Under the pieces are notes generated by a model. The model was not told where the DNA came from and did no database searches. It saw only the letters and a list, made by a program, of their open reading frames with translations. Positions 24,473-34,146 of a stretch of 64,000 nucleotides of DNA are shown here, piece after piece. Origin of the DNA: Micromonospora sp. C28SCA-DRY-2 (lineage in GTDB: Bacteria; Actinomycetota; Actinomycetes; Mycobacteriales; Micromonosporaceae); assembly GCF_030519475.1 (NCBI RefSeq), contig NZ_JAUMKD010000002.1, forward strand, positions 801,501-865,500, written 5' to 3'. Position numbers and translations under genes: made by a program. Position 1 is the first letter of the stretch. Each line of letters begins with the position of its first letter.

Positions 24473-25987
24473 ATGCCCCTCGACACCAGGACGCCCCGGG
24501 TCAGTGTCGTGGTTCCGGTCCACAACAGCGGGCCGCACATCGAGAAGCTGGTCGCCTCGCTGCTGCGCCAGTCGCTGCCGCCCGGCGAGTTCGAGGTGAT
24601 CTTCGTCGACGACGGCTCCACCGACGCCACGCCGGCCCGGCTGGACGAACTGGCCGCCGCGCACCCGCACTTCGACGTGCTGCACATCCCGAACTCCGGC
24701 TGGCCGTCGCGGCCCCGCAACCTGGGCGTCGAGCGGGCCCGCGGCGAGTACGTCTTCTTCGCCGACGACGACGACTGGTTCGGCGACGAGGCGCTCGAAC
24801 GGCTCCACGACTGCGCGACGACGCACGACGCCGACCTGGTGGTCGGCAAGATGGCCGGGCACGGCCGCCGCGTGCCGCGGGAGCTGTTCCGCCGCAACCG
24901 CTTCGACGCCACGCTCGCGAACGCCCCGCTGATCGACAGCCTGACCTGCCACAAGCTGTTCCGGCGGTCCTTCCTCGACGAGCACCGGCTGCGCTTCTCG
25001 GAGGGGCCGCACCTGCGGCTGGAGGACCACCGGATGGTCGTGCGGGCCTACCTGCTCTCCCGGCGGACCTGCGTCCTGGCCGACTACACCTGCTACCACC
25101 ACCGGCGACGCCAGGACGCCGGCAACGTCACGGCCCGCAAGTTCTTCGATCCGGTCAGCTACTTCGCCGGCCTGCGCGAGGCGCTCGACATCGTCGACGC
25201 GCACGTCCCGCCGGGTGACGTGCGGGACCGGCTGCACCGGCGGTGGCTGCGCCACGAGATGCTCCACCGGCTGCGCCGGCGGCGCCTGCTGGAGGCCCCG
25301 CCGGAGTGGACCGACCAGGTCGCCCACGAGGTGCGGCAGATCATCCGGGAGCGCTTCGCGCCCGGGGTCGCCGCCGGGCTGCCGCCCCTGCAACGGGTGG
25401 CCGCCCACCTCGCCGAGCAGGGGCGGGTCGAGGACCTGCGCCGGCTGGCCGAGTGGGAGACGGGCATCTCGGCCACCGGGGCCGTGGACCGCCGCGAGCT
25501 GCGCGGCTCGACCCTCACCGTCGCCGTCTCCGCCCGGCTGGAGTCCGGGGGCCGGCCGGTGGCCTTCGCCGCCGACGGCGACCGGGAGGTGCTGGTGCTG
25601 CCGGTGGCGGGCGTCGACCCCGCACTGAGCGACTCGACCGGCACGCTCGACAAGAGCCGGCTCGACCTGATCGCCCGGCGCCGGGAGACCAACGAGGAGG
25701 TCTTCCTGCCGGTCACCTGCCACACCGAGAAGGTGACCGGGGACGACGGCACGCTGCACCTCGTCCACCACGCCACCGCCACGGTCCACCTCGACCGGCT
25801 CAACTCCGGCCGGACCAGGGGCACCTGGTTCCTGAAGGCCCGGATCACCAGCGCCGGGTGGACCGTGGACACCCCCCTGGCGCTCGTCCTGCACTTCTCG
25901 TCCGACGGTGCCCGGCCGGTGGTGCGCGACCGGGCGGGGTTGTGGTGGCGGGCTCGCTGGGCGGTCAGCCGCCGCCTCCCCCGGTGA
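24473..25987 (+). CDS. Family 2 glycosyltransferase with C-terminal extension
   Basis: About 504 residues from ATG 24473 (GGAGG four bases upstream). The GT-A domain, residues ~10-230, begins RVSVVVPVHNSGPHIEKLVASLLRQSLPPG and has EVIFVDDGSTD and the metal-binding FADDDDWFGDEAL. LRLEDHRMVVRAYLL is the acceptor-side E/D motif. A helical middle and a beta-rich C-terminal domain (residues ~330-490, GSTLTVAVSARLESGGRPVAFAADGD...) follow, as in teichoic-acid or capsule-type GT2 proteins. No membrane span is seen, so it is cytosolic or peripheral. It should build a cell-surface glycan. Its end overlaps the end of the convergent cotH gene by 23 bases. Confidence 0.88.
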   Translation: MPLDTRTPRVSVVVPVHNSGPHIEKLVASLLRQSLPPGEFEVIFVDDGSTDATPARLDELAAAHPHFDVLHIPNSGWPSRPRNLGVERARGEYVFFADDDDWFGDEALERLHDCATTHDADLVVGKMAGHGRRVPRELFRRNRFDATLANAPLIDSLTCHKLFRRSFLDEHRLRFSEGPHLRLEDHRMVVRAYLLSRRTCVLADYTCYHHRRRQDAGNVTARKFFDPVSYFAGLREALDIVDAHVPPGDVRDRLHRRWLRHEMLHRLRRRRLLEAPPEWTDQVAHEVRQIIRERFAPGVAAGLPPLQRVAAHLAEQGRVEDLRRLAEWETGISATGAVDRRELRGSTLTVAVSARLESGGRPVAFAADGDREVLVLPVAGVDPALSDSTGTLDKSRLDLIARRRETNEEVFLPVTCHTEKVTGDDGTLHLVHHATATVHLDRLNSGRTRGTWFLKARITSAGWTVDTPLALVLHFSSDGARPVVRDRAGLWWRARWAVSRRLPR

Positions 25988-27791
25988 CCACCTCGTCGGC
26001 GCGCAGGCTCGCGGTGCGCTGCTGGATGAGCGTGCGCAACTGACCGGCGTCCCGGTCCACCGCCGCGGCGTCCACCCCGTCCACCGTCTTCAGCGCGGTG
26101 GTGATCGCGTCCAGCGCTCCGCCAGCCCGGCCGCTGCCGTAGATCTCCTGGAACAACTCGCGGTACGCGTCCTCGTAGACCCGGGTGAACGCGGCGCTGG
26201 CCAGGAACCGTTCCTTCAGCCGGTGGCCGCCCATCGCGCCACCCCGCCGCCCGCCGTCGGGCGCGGCACCGGCGGCGGCCGCGTCCGGGACGGCACCGGT
26301 CCCCGAGGCGGCGGCGGTGCCCGGCGTGCCGGCGGCGTCCGGGGTCGTGGCGTCTCCCGGGGCACGGCCGGGGCCCCGCAGGCCCGGGCCGCCGCTGTCG
26401 TGCGGACCCTGGGTGGCGTTGCCGCTGAAGGTCAGGTTGTGGTCCCAGCTGAGCACGCTGAACTTCTTCGTGCCGAGGTCGTACCAGAGGTAGTAGTTCC
26501 GCCCGGGGCCGGCCATGTCGTCGAAGTTCAGCAGCAGGTTCTGCAGCGCGACGTAGCGGGCGAAGGATCGCACGTCGACCTTCTCGGCGAGGGTGGCGGC
26601 GAACTCCTCGTCGCTGGCCGAGTGCACCCACCGGATCAGGTTGATCACCGGTTGCAGATCCTGGCTGCCGCGCATGGTGATCTGCTTGAAGTCGTCCTGG
26701 TACTCGGTCGGGTCGTCACCCTGGTCGGTGAAGCTGCCGCCGGCCAGCGCCTTGTAGAGCACCCCGTCGCCGGCCAGCCGCTCGGCGAAGTGCTCGTCCG
26801 GGTGCTCGACCAGCAGCCGGGCCGTGGTCGGCCGGTCGTTGACGGTGAACGACGAGTACGCGTACCGCTGGGTCGTCTCGCCGACGCCGTCCAGTAGGGA
26901 CAGTGACAGCGCCTCGTTCAGCACTGTCGAGCCACCGCCCATGCCGCCGACCCGGACCGCGACCTCCCGGTGCCCCTGGTAGCGGCGCCCCTCGACGAAC
27001 TCGTCGAAGCTGATCAACCAGGGCAGCGTCTCCGGTTCCTCCGCCTTCAGGCCGACCCGACCCGTCCCGGCACCGCCGGCACCGGGACCGCCGGCACCGG
27101 GACCGCCGGCACCGGGACCGCCGGCACCGGGACCGCCGGCACCGGGACCGCTGACGCCCGGAGCCGCGCCACCGGGAGCGGCCCCATCCGGAGCCGTCCC
27201 GTCCGGGACCGCGCCGTCGAGGGCCGGCCCACCCGGGGCCGTACCGTCCGGAGCCGCGCCGTCCGGGGCCGCGCCGCCCGGTGGGCGTACCCCCTGCGGA
27301 CGGGCGCCCTGCCGCTGGCCGGCGGGCGGCTGACCGCCGGCCGGCCCGCCCGCCTCCCCTCCCTGGCGCGGCCGGGTCTCCCCATTCCAGGTCAACGCGC
27401 CGAGGGTCGAGTTGCCCTTGAGCCGGATGCCCACGCTGGGGATCGAGGTGCCGTCGACGACCAGGTCCGCCTCGACGTACTCCTTCTCCCCCTCCTTCCA
27501 GTACGTCTCCAGCATCCGCTGGTAGTCCGCGTCCCGGAAGGTGAGGCTGATCGAGTGGGACGCCCCGGCGTCGAAGAGGTCCCGGGTGCCGGCGAGGTCG
27601 ACGGTCACCGTCTCCGCTCCGGCAGCGCCGGCGCCGGCCACGTACGGTCGGATCCGTTCGGTGCCGAGCACCAGGGTGAGGACGGCGAGGAAGGCCACGC
27701 AGGTGGTCAGCAGCCGCCAGTTCTGCCGCACCCGGACCGGGATCCGGCGCCGGAGCCGGCGCGGCAGCGCCGGACGGGGAAGCCGCTGCAT
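25965..27791 (-). CDS. CotH-family kinase-like membrane-anchored protein
   Basis: About 608 residues. An N-terminal basic stretch and one membrane span (LLTTCVAFLAVLTLVLG, residues ~28-44) anchor it with the rest outside. The CotH domain shows VGIRLKGNSTLGAL, EALSLSLLDGVG, LVEHPDEHFAERL, GVLYKAL, LLNFDDMAGPGRNYYLWYD and VLSWDHNLTF; the last two carry the Asn/Asp residues that bind metal-ATP in CotH kinases. Two low-complexity inserts split it: Gly/Pro/Ala repeats (~residues 140-240) and an Ala/Gly insert after the WDHNLTF motif. Its ATG overlaps the stop of the DUF4956 gene (TGATG). It is third in the VTC-DUF4956-CotH operon. Substrates in actinomycetes are unknown. Confidence 0.9.
   Translation of the reverse strand: MQRLPRPALPRRLRRRIPVRVRQNWRLLTTCVAFLAVLTLVLGTERIRPYVAGAGAAGAETVTVDLAGTRDLFDAGASHSISLTFRDADYQRMLETYWKEGEKEYVEADLVVDGTSIPSVGIRLKGNSTLGALTWNGETRPRQGGEAGGPAGGQPPAGQRQGARPQGVRPPGGAAPDGAAPDGTAPGGPALDGAVPDGTAPDGAAPGGAAPGVSGPGAGGPGAGGPGAGGPGAGGPGAGGAGTGRVGLKAEEPETLPWLISFDEFVEGRRYQGHREVAVRVGGMGGGSTVLNEALSLSLLDGVGETTQRYAYSSFTVNDRPTTARLLVEHPDEHFAERLAGDGVLYKALAGGSFTDQGDDPTEYQDDFKQITMRGSQDLQPVINLIRWVHSASDEEFAATLAEKVDVRSFARYVALQNLLLNFDDMAGPGRNYYLWYDLGTKKFSVLSWDHNLTFSGNATQGPHDSGGPGLRGPGRAPGDATTPDAAGTPGTAAASGTGAVPDAAAAGAAPDGGRRGGAMGGHRLKERFLASAAFTRVYEDAYRELFQEIYGSGRAGGALDAITTALKTVDGVDAAAVDRDAGQLRTLIQQRTASLRADEVVTGGGGG
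27081..27151. repeat. 15-bp tandem repeat in cotH
   Basis: Four exact copies of ACCGGGACCGCCGGC at 27081, 27096, 27111 and 27126, plus a partial fifth, encode the five-residue repeat PGAGG on the minus strand. Copy number can change without frame loss, so length variation between strains is likely. Confidence 0.9.
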
Positions 27792-28468
27792 CACAGGTCC
27801 GTCTGGTCGTAGCCGGTCAGCACGGTGACCCGCTGCCCCGAGGTCCGCTCGCTCAGCGCCGCGATCAGGTCGCCCGGCTCGCTGCCCTTCTTCAGCCGGA
27901 CTGTGTACATCAGCTCGGTGAGCGCGCCGGCCCGGATCGACTCCAGGCTGACCAGTTCGAACTCGCTGGTGTGCCGGACCAGCACGTCCTGGATGTCCGC
28001 CGTGTGATCACCGCCGGCGGGCACCTGCACCTTCACCACCTGCCGCTGCACCTGGAGGGCAAACCAGTTGAACCGGTACATCACCACGATGACCAGGCTG
28101 ATCGCGAAGGCGGCGACCACGGCCAGGGTGTAGAACCGGGTGCCGCAGGCCATGCCGACGCCCATCACCAGGAAGATGAACCCGACGTCGCGGGTCTCCT
28201 TGATCGCGTTGCGGAAGCGGACCACCGACAGCGCGCCGACCAGGGCGAAGGCCCGCGCGATGTTGGAGCCCACCACCAGCATGATCAGCGAGATCAGCAT
28301 GCCGAGGATGATCAGCGTCTGGACGTACGACTGGCTGTACGACACGTTGCGGTGAGTGGCCCGGTAGACCAGGCCGATCATGGTGCTCAGCAGGAACGAC
28401 AGCAACAGTGCGAGGGCGATGTCGCCGACGCTGAAGGTGCCGGACAGGTCCTGGAACGTGATGTCCAT
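27791..28468 (-). CDS. DUF4956 domain membrane protein
   Basis: The 225-residue protein has four membrane spans: VGDIALALLLSFLLSTMIGLVY, YVQTLIILGMLISLIMLVVG, DVGFIFLVMGVGMACGTRFY and LAVVAAFAISLVIVVMYRF. The conserved DUF4956 segment NIARAFALVGALSVVRFRNAIKETRDVGFIF lies between spans 2 and 3. A soluble C-terminal domain of ~85 residues (VKVQVPAGGDHTADIQDVLV ... VTVLTGYDQTDL) follows. It starts six bases after the VTC gene and its stop overlaps the CotH start. Function is unknown; its constant companionship with VTC and CotH genes suggests it is the membrane partner of the polymerase. Confidence 0.9.
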   Translation of the reverse strand: MDITFQDLSGTFSVGDIALALLLSFLLSTMIGLVYRATHRNVSYSQSYVQTLIILGMLISLIMLVVGSNIARAFALVGALSVVRFRNAIKETRDVGFIFLVMGVGMACGTRFYTLAVVAAFAISLVIVVMYRFNWFALQVQRQVVKVQVPAGGDHTADIQDVLVRHTSEFELVSLESIRAGALTELMYTVRLKKGSEPGDLIAALSERTSGQRVTVLTGYDQTDL

Positions 28469-28474
28469 GAAAGT

Positions 28475-29422
28475 TCAGGCCTCGCTTCCCGGGACGGCCG
28501 CCGTCAGGTCGGCGGCCGGGTCGTGGTCGTGGATGTGGAAGATCGAGCGCGGCGCCCGGCCGAACGCCTCGACGCTCTGGCAGTACTTGGAGACCCGCAC
28601 CACCTGGAGTTCGGCGCGGGCGGCGAGGTCGGTGAGCCAGTACGGCACCCGCTCGTTGGCCTTGACCTCGACGATCGACCGGGACGGCGGGACGATCAGC
28701 CGGTTCTCGGCGTCCGCGCCCAGGTGGAAGTCGCGATCCCGGCCGCGTACCCGGTGGTCCAGGGTGACCCGCAGGCCGAGGTCGGCGTCCTGCCCGACGA
28801 ACGCCTCGCGCTGGTAGCCGGTCATCGCGACCGGGCGCAGGTCCAGGCCGGAGACCAGACCGAGCACCTCGGCGACGAAGCCCCGCTGGGACCGGTCGTG
28901 TTCGATCAGCACCCGCTCGTCGCAGAGCCGGCGGGCGGTCCGGTACGGCAGCGCGATCCGGCGCTTCTGGGTGACCCGGTTGACCCGCTGTTTGATCTCG
29001 ACGTAGACGGTGCTGTCGTCGTCCACCATGGACCGGTCGCCGTAGTGCCGGATCCGCAGCTTGCGGCGGAACCGCAGGCCCTCGATCTTCTCCCAGTAGA
29101 ACCGCAGCCCGGCGGTGTCGTAGTAGACGCTCCACACGCCGTAGCCGCCGTCGGCGCCGTGACTGTCCGGCGCCAACCGCGCGGCGAGCTGCTCCCGCAG
29201 CGCCGCCACCCGCGCCGTGTCGACCAGGTACTTGATCTCGTACCGGTTGAACGCGTGCAGCTTGCTCGGCGCGCGCAGCGCGTGACCGGCTTGGTCGGCG
29301 GCGCGCCGGGGGGTCGCCGGACGTCCGGCCGCCGGGGCGGTGCCGGGCTCGACCGCCGGGGCGGTGTCGGGCTCGGCGGCCCGGTCGGGCGGACGGGTGG
29401 AGCGGGTGAACCGTGGACCCAT
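28475..29422 (-). CDS. VTC-domain polyphosphate polymerase-like protein
   Basis: About 315 residues from ATG 29422, preceded by GGAGGAAGG. After a Pro/Ala-rich N-terminus comes a triphosphate-tunnel (VTC) domain: FNRYEIKYLVD, RRKLRIRHYG, VYVEIKQRVNRVTQKRR and RSIVEVKANERVPYWL. These basic and ExK residues line the tunnel that binds nucleotide triphosphate and the growing chain in yeast Vtc4, which makes polyphosphate from ATP. Bacterial homologues are assumed to do the same, but few have been tested. It is first in an operon with DUF4956 and CotH. No membrane span of its own; the DUF4956 protein may hold it at the membrane. Confidence 0.9.
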   Translation of the reverse strand: MGPRFTRSTRPPDRAAEPDTAPAVEPGTAPAAGRPATPRRAADQAGHALRAPSKLHAFNRYEIKYLVDTARVAALREQLAARLAPDSHGADGGYGVWSVYYDTAGLRFYWEKIEGLRFRRKLRIRHYGDRSMVDDDSTVYVEIKQRVNRVTQKRRIALPYRTARRLCDERVLIEHDRSQRGFVAEVLGLVSGLDLRPVAMTGYQREAFVGQDADLGLRVTLDHRVRGRDRDFHLGADAENRLIVPPSRSIVEVKANERVPYWLTDLAARAELQVVRVSKYCQSVEAFGRAPRSIFHIHDHDPAADLTAAVPGSEA

Positions 29423-29616
29423 GGGCCTTCCTCCGGTGGTCACTCGGTGCGGACCGGTGGAAGGGAAACCGACCAGCATGCGAAGACCGTGTGAACGACC
29501 TGTGGACGAGCTATGGACAGCGGGCGACCCGCGCATTGGCCCCGGCGGGATCGGTAAGGGTCCCGTAACCGGCCGGCCCGGTGACCGCCCGCCGGCCGGC
29601 GGCGAGACTGGATGCC

Positions 29617-30177
29617 ATGCGCAGCCGCCTGTTCCGTACACCCCTGACCTGGCTGGTGGTCGCCGCCGTCGGCACCGGAGCCGCGCTCGGCCTCTGGTGG
29701 TTCCAGCCGTGGAAGCTGGTCACCGACGCCGAGGTCGACGAGGACCTGTCGGTGGTGGCCACCGCCGCGCCGAGCGGCCCGGCGACCGGCACCGCCGCCC
29801 CGCCCTCCCCGCCCGCCGGCCCGACGGTGATCCGCAGCGGCGCCTTCGTCACCCACGAGCACGACACCTCCGGCACCGCCCGGATCGTCCGGGGCGTGGA
29901 CGGCCGGCACCGGCTGGAACTCGTCGGACTGGCCACGTCGAACGGGCCGGACCTGCGGGTCTGGCTCACCGACCAGCCGGTGCGCACCGGCACCGCGGGC
30001 TGGCGGGTCTTCGACGACGGCCGCTGGGTCGAGTTGGGCCGGCTCAAGGGCAACCGGGGCGACCAGGGCTACGAGATACCGGCCGGAGTCGACCTGACCG
30101 GGCTGACCAGCGTCTCCATCTGGTGCAAGCGGTTCGCCGTCTCGTTCGGCGCCGCGCCGCTGGCACCCGCCGCCTGA
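29617..30177 (+). CDS. DM13 domain membrane-anchored protein
   Basis: About 186 residues from ATG 29617. One N-terminal span (PLTWLVVAAVGTGAALGLWWFQPW) is followed by a Pro/Ala linker and a DM13 domain: VIRSGAFVTHEHDTSGTARIVRGVDGRHRLELVGLATSNGPDLRVWLTDQ ... LGRLKGNRGDQGYEIP ... SVSIWCKRFAVSFGAAPL. The single Cys in IWCKRF is the conserved cysteine of the family, proposed to take part in electron transfer or redox. The domain should face outside the membrane. It is divergent from the VTC operon with a ~190-base gap, and may or may not belong with it. Its function has not been established. Confidence 0.88.
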   Translation: MRSRLFRTPLTWLVVAAVGTGAALGLWWFQPWKLVTDAEVDEDLSVVATAAPSGPATGTAAPPSPPAGPTVIRSGAFVTHEHDTSGTARIVRGVDGRHRLELVGLATSNGPDLRVWLTDQPVRTGTAGWRVFDDGRWVELGRLKGNRGDQGYEIPAGVDLTGLTSVSIWCKRFAVSFGAAPLAPAA

Positions 30178-30340
30178 CCCCGCGCACCGCAGCCGGCCCC
30201 GGGTCGCCGCACCCCCGCCGACCCGGGTCGCCGCCTCCCACCGCCGGTCGCGCCGCCGACCGGACGGGAGTGGAGTGGCGCTCTCGACCGATTCACGGTC
30301 GACTGAGAAACTGTGTGCCGGTCAGCGGGTTGGGGGTCTG

Positions 30341-31870
30341 ATGAGCAACGGATGGGTGCTGTCCGACGAGGTGCTGCGGGACGCGCCGGCGTACACACCG
30401 AGGCCCGGTGAGCTGGCCGATCTGGAACTGCTGCTGATCGGGGCGTACGCCCCGCTCACCGGTTTCATGACCCGCGCCGACCTGGTCTCGGTCAGCCGCC
30501 GCGGCCGGCTCGCCGACGACACCCCGTGGCAGGTCGCGGTGACCCTCCAGGTGCCCGCGGCACTGGCCCAGGGGCTCGACCCCCGGGACCCGGCGCGCCG
30601 GGTGCTGGTGCTCACCGACGGCGAGGGCGCCCCGGTGGCCGCGCTGGACGTGGCCGACGCCTGGCAGGTGCGCGACGGGGTGGCCGGGGTCGGCGGTACG
30701 GTGCGCCGGCTCGGCGACGGCGGCCACGGGCCGTTCCAGCGGCTGCGCCGCACCCCGGAGGAGATCCGCGCGCTGCTGCCTCCCGGCCGGGTGCTCGGGG
30801 TGGTGGCCGACCGGCCACTGCACCGGCCGCAGCTGGCCCAGATCGCGCACGCCGCCCGTACCCTGGCCGCGCACCTGCTGGTGATGATCCCGGTCGGTGA
30901 GGACGGCACCGGCGGGCTGCCGCCGGAGTCGCTGGTGCGCAGCATCTTCGCCGCCCGCGACCGGATGCCGCCGGCCACGCTGGTGGCGGTGCCGCTGTCC
31001 CGCCGCCGCGACGAGATCAGCGACGCGCTGCTGCGGGCCCGGGTCTCCGCCGCGTACGGGGTGACCCACCTGCTCTCCACCGGCGAGATGCTCTCCGGGG
31101 CCGGGCTGCGGGTGCTGGTGCCGCGCGAGCTGGCCTACGACAACCGGGACGGGCAGTGGCGCTGGCGGGAGGACATCCCGCCGCGCAACCGCCGCCTCGC
31201 GCTCACCCAGGCCGAGATCGACGACCTGCTGGACCGGGGCTTCCCGCTGCCGGAGTGGCACACCCCGCCGGCGGTCGCCAAGGAGCTGGCCCGGGCCCGG
31301 CCGCCCCGCCGGCACCGGGGCCTGGTGGTCTTCCTGACCGGCCTGTCCGGTTCCGGCAAGTCGACCATCGCCCGCGGGCTGGCCCACGCGCTGCGCGAGC
31401 AGGGCGACCGGACGGTCAGCCTGCTCGACGGCGACGTGGTGCGCCGGGAACTCTCCGCCGGGCTGGGCTTCAGCAAGACCGATCGGGACCTCAACGTCCG
31501 CCGGATCGGCTGGGTCGCCGCCGAGATCGCCCGGCATCGCGGCGTCGGCATCTGCTGCCCGATCGCCCCGTACGCGCAGGCGCGGGCGACCGCCCGGGAG
31601 ATGGCGATGGCGGCCGGGGCCGGCTTCCTGCTGGTGCACGTCGCCACCCCGCTGGAGGTGTGCGAGCAGCGCGACCGCAAGGGCCTGTACGCGCGGGCCC
31701 GGGCCGGCCTGCTCACCGGGATGACCGGCGTCGACGACCCGTACGAGGAGCCGACCGACGCCGACCTGGTCATCGACACCACCGACCTGACCGTCGAGGA
31801 GGCGGTGCAGGCAGTGCTGCACCACCTGACCGAGACGGGCTGGGTCGAGCCCCGCCTCCAGTCCACCTGA
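30341..31870 (+). CDS. Adenylyl-sulfate (APS) kinase with N-terminal degenerate ATP-sulfurylase-like domain
   Basis: A 509-residue protein. Residues ~1-320 follow the ATP sulfurylase layout (ADLELLLIGAYAPLTGFMTRADL; LPPGRVLGVVADRPLHRP). The sulfurylase motif QxRNPxHxxH is reduced to ADRPLHRPQ and the GRDHAGP motif to YGVTHLLST, so that half is probably inactive. Residues ~325-505 are a complete APS kinase: Walker A GLSGSGKST at ~333, FSKTDRDLNVRRIG (phosphoenzyme/APS segment) and KGLYARARAG. It should make PAPS from APS and ATP for sulfation or sulfate reduction. No cysD/N/H genes are nearby. ATG 30341 is preferred to an upstream in-frame start. Confidence 0.88.
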   Translation: MSNGWVLSDEVLRDAPAYTPRPGELADLELLLIGAYAPLTGFMTRADLVSVSRRGRLADDTPWQVAVTLQVPAALAQGLDPRDPARRVLVLTDGEGAPVAALDVADAWQVRDGVAGVGGTVRRLGDGGHGPFQRLRRTPEEIRALLPPGRVLGVVADRPLHRPQLAQIAHAARTLAAHLLVMIPVGEDGTGGLPPESLVRSIFAARDRMPPATLVAVPLSRRRDEISDALLRARVSAAYGVTHLLSTGEMLSGAGLRVLVPRELAYDNRDGQWRWREDIPPRNRRLALTQAEIDDLLDRGFPLPEWHTPPAVAKELARARPPRRHRGLVVFLTGLSGSGKSTIARGLAHALREQGDRTVSLLDGDVVRRELSAGLGFSKTDRDLNVRRIGWVAAEIARHRGVGICCPIAPYAQARATAREMAMAAGAGFLLVHVATPLEVCEQRDRKGLYARARAGLLTGMTGVDDPYEEPTDADLVIDTTDLTVEEAVQAVLHHLTETGWVEPRLQST

Positions 31871-31920
31871 TCACCGGCGTCGCCCCGGGGTTCCTTCCCG
31901 CTGTCGAGCCGTACGCGCTA

Positions 31921-31942
31921 GTGTTCATTCTTGTTGGAACAC
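31921..31942. promoter_or_regulatory. Inverted-repeat operator upstream of deoR-galT
   Basis: GTGTTC (31921-31926) and GAACAC (31937-31942) are a perfect dyad with a 10-base AT-rich spacer, 46 bases upstream of the DeoR-type repressor start. The spacing (one and a half turns) suits a DeoR-family dimer or tetramer, so autoregulation is likely. Confidence 0.65.
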
Positions 31943-31988
31943 GTTCGACCGCGTGAGAGTGCGCGGCTGGCGCGGGAGGTGCGGCGGG

Positions 31989-32806
31989 ATGCTCGCGCAG
32001 CAGCGGCAGGCGGCCATCCTCGACCGGGTGCGCAGCACCGGCGGGGTCCGGGTCACCGAGCTGGCCGCCGAGTTCGGCGTCTCGGACATGACCATCCGGC
32101 GCGACCTGGAGGCGCTGCACGATCGTGGCCTGCTGGCCAAGGTGCACGGCGGGGCGACCGCCGCCGGCCCCGGCTCCACCGACGAGCCCGGCTTCCGGGC
32201 CAAGTCGGTGCGGCAGCTGCCGGAGAAGGCCGCCATCGCCAGCCGGGCCGCCGAGCTGGTCCGGCCCGGTGCGGCGATCGCCCTCTCCGCCGGCACCACC
32301 ACCGCCGAGCTGGCCCGCCGGCTGGTCGACGTGCCCGGCCTGACAGTGGTGACCAACTCGCTGCCGGTGGCCGAGATCCTGCACGCCGGCGGCCGGTCCG
32401 ACCAGACGGTGGTGCTCACCGGCGGGGTGCGTACGCCGTCGGACGCGCTGGTCGGGCCGCTGGCCGTGGCCGCGATCCGGTCGCTGCACCTGGACCTGCT
32501 CTTCCTCGGGGTGCACGGGATCAGCGAGCGGGCCGGCTTCACCACCCCCAACCTGATGGAGGCCGAGACCGACCGGGCGCTGGTGGCGGCGGCGGACCGG
32601 CTGGTGGTGCTGGCCGACCACACCAAGTGGGGCACGGTCGGCATCTCCTCCATCGTCGAGCTCGCCGCCGCCCACGTGCTGGTCACCGACGACCGGTTGC
32701 CGGCCGACGCCCGCCGGGTACTCGGCGAGCGGGTGGGTGAGCTGGTGGTGGTGACCGGGACGGGCGGGGGACGGACGACCGCCCCGACGAGTGGAGAGGT
32801 GGCGCA

Positions 32807-32810
<4 letters not shown>
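31989..32810 (+). CDS. DeoR/GlpR family transcriptional repressor (probable galactose regulator)
   Basis: The 273-residue protein begins at ATG 31989 (GGGAGG eight bases upstream). The DeoR helix-turn-helix is MLAQQRQAAILDRVRSTGGVRVTELAAEFGVSDMTIRRDLEALHDRGLLAKVHGGA. The sugar-phosphate sensing DeoRC domain has IALSAGTTTAELARRL, LTVVTNSLPVAEIL and LDLLFLGVHGI...LMEAETDRALVAAADRLVVLADHTKWG. It overlaps galT by GTGA, so repressor and enzyme are co-translated; the ligand is probably a galactose or other hexose phosphate. A dyad operator lies just upstream. Confidence 0.92.
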
Positions 32811-33880
<1,070 letters not shown>

Positions 33881-33883
<3 letters not shown>

Positions 33884-34006
33884 CGCGCCCCCGCCGCCGG
33901 ACGGACCCTCGCCGCCCGACGCGCCCTCGCCGCCCGACGCGCCCTCGCCGCCCGACGCACCCTCGCCACCCGACGCACCCTCGCCACCCGACGGACCCTC
34001 GCCGCC
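33881..34006. repeat. 18-bp tandem repeat array starting at the galT stop codon
   Basis: Seven units of the form CGACGCGCCCTCGCCGCC lie end to end with one to four changes each (starts 33881, 33899, 33917, 33935, 33953, 33971, 33989). In the first unit the leading CGA is TGA and serves as the stop of galT. There is no spacer between units, so this is not a CRISPR array. Units are a multiple of three. Confidence 0.9.
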
Positions 34007-34090
34007 AGCGCGAGGCCGAACCCGCGTCACGACGGCGCGGGGCCGGACCGGGGCACGACGCCGGGGCAGCACGGGCACGGAGCCGGAAGC

Positions 34091-34146
34091 CCGGACAGGG
34101 CGTCGGAGGCGGGATGCCCCGGACAGGGCGTCGGAGGCGGGATGCC
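34091..34146. repeat. 28-bp direct repeat pair
   Basis: Two exact 28-base copies (34091-34118 and 34119-34146), containing CCCGGACAGGGCGTCGG, are adjacent. Shorter partial copies of CCGGACAGGGCG occur again near 34174 and 34197. The area shows repeated local duplication. Confidence 0.85.
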
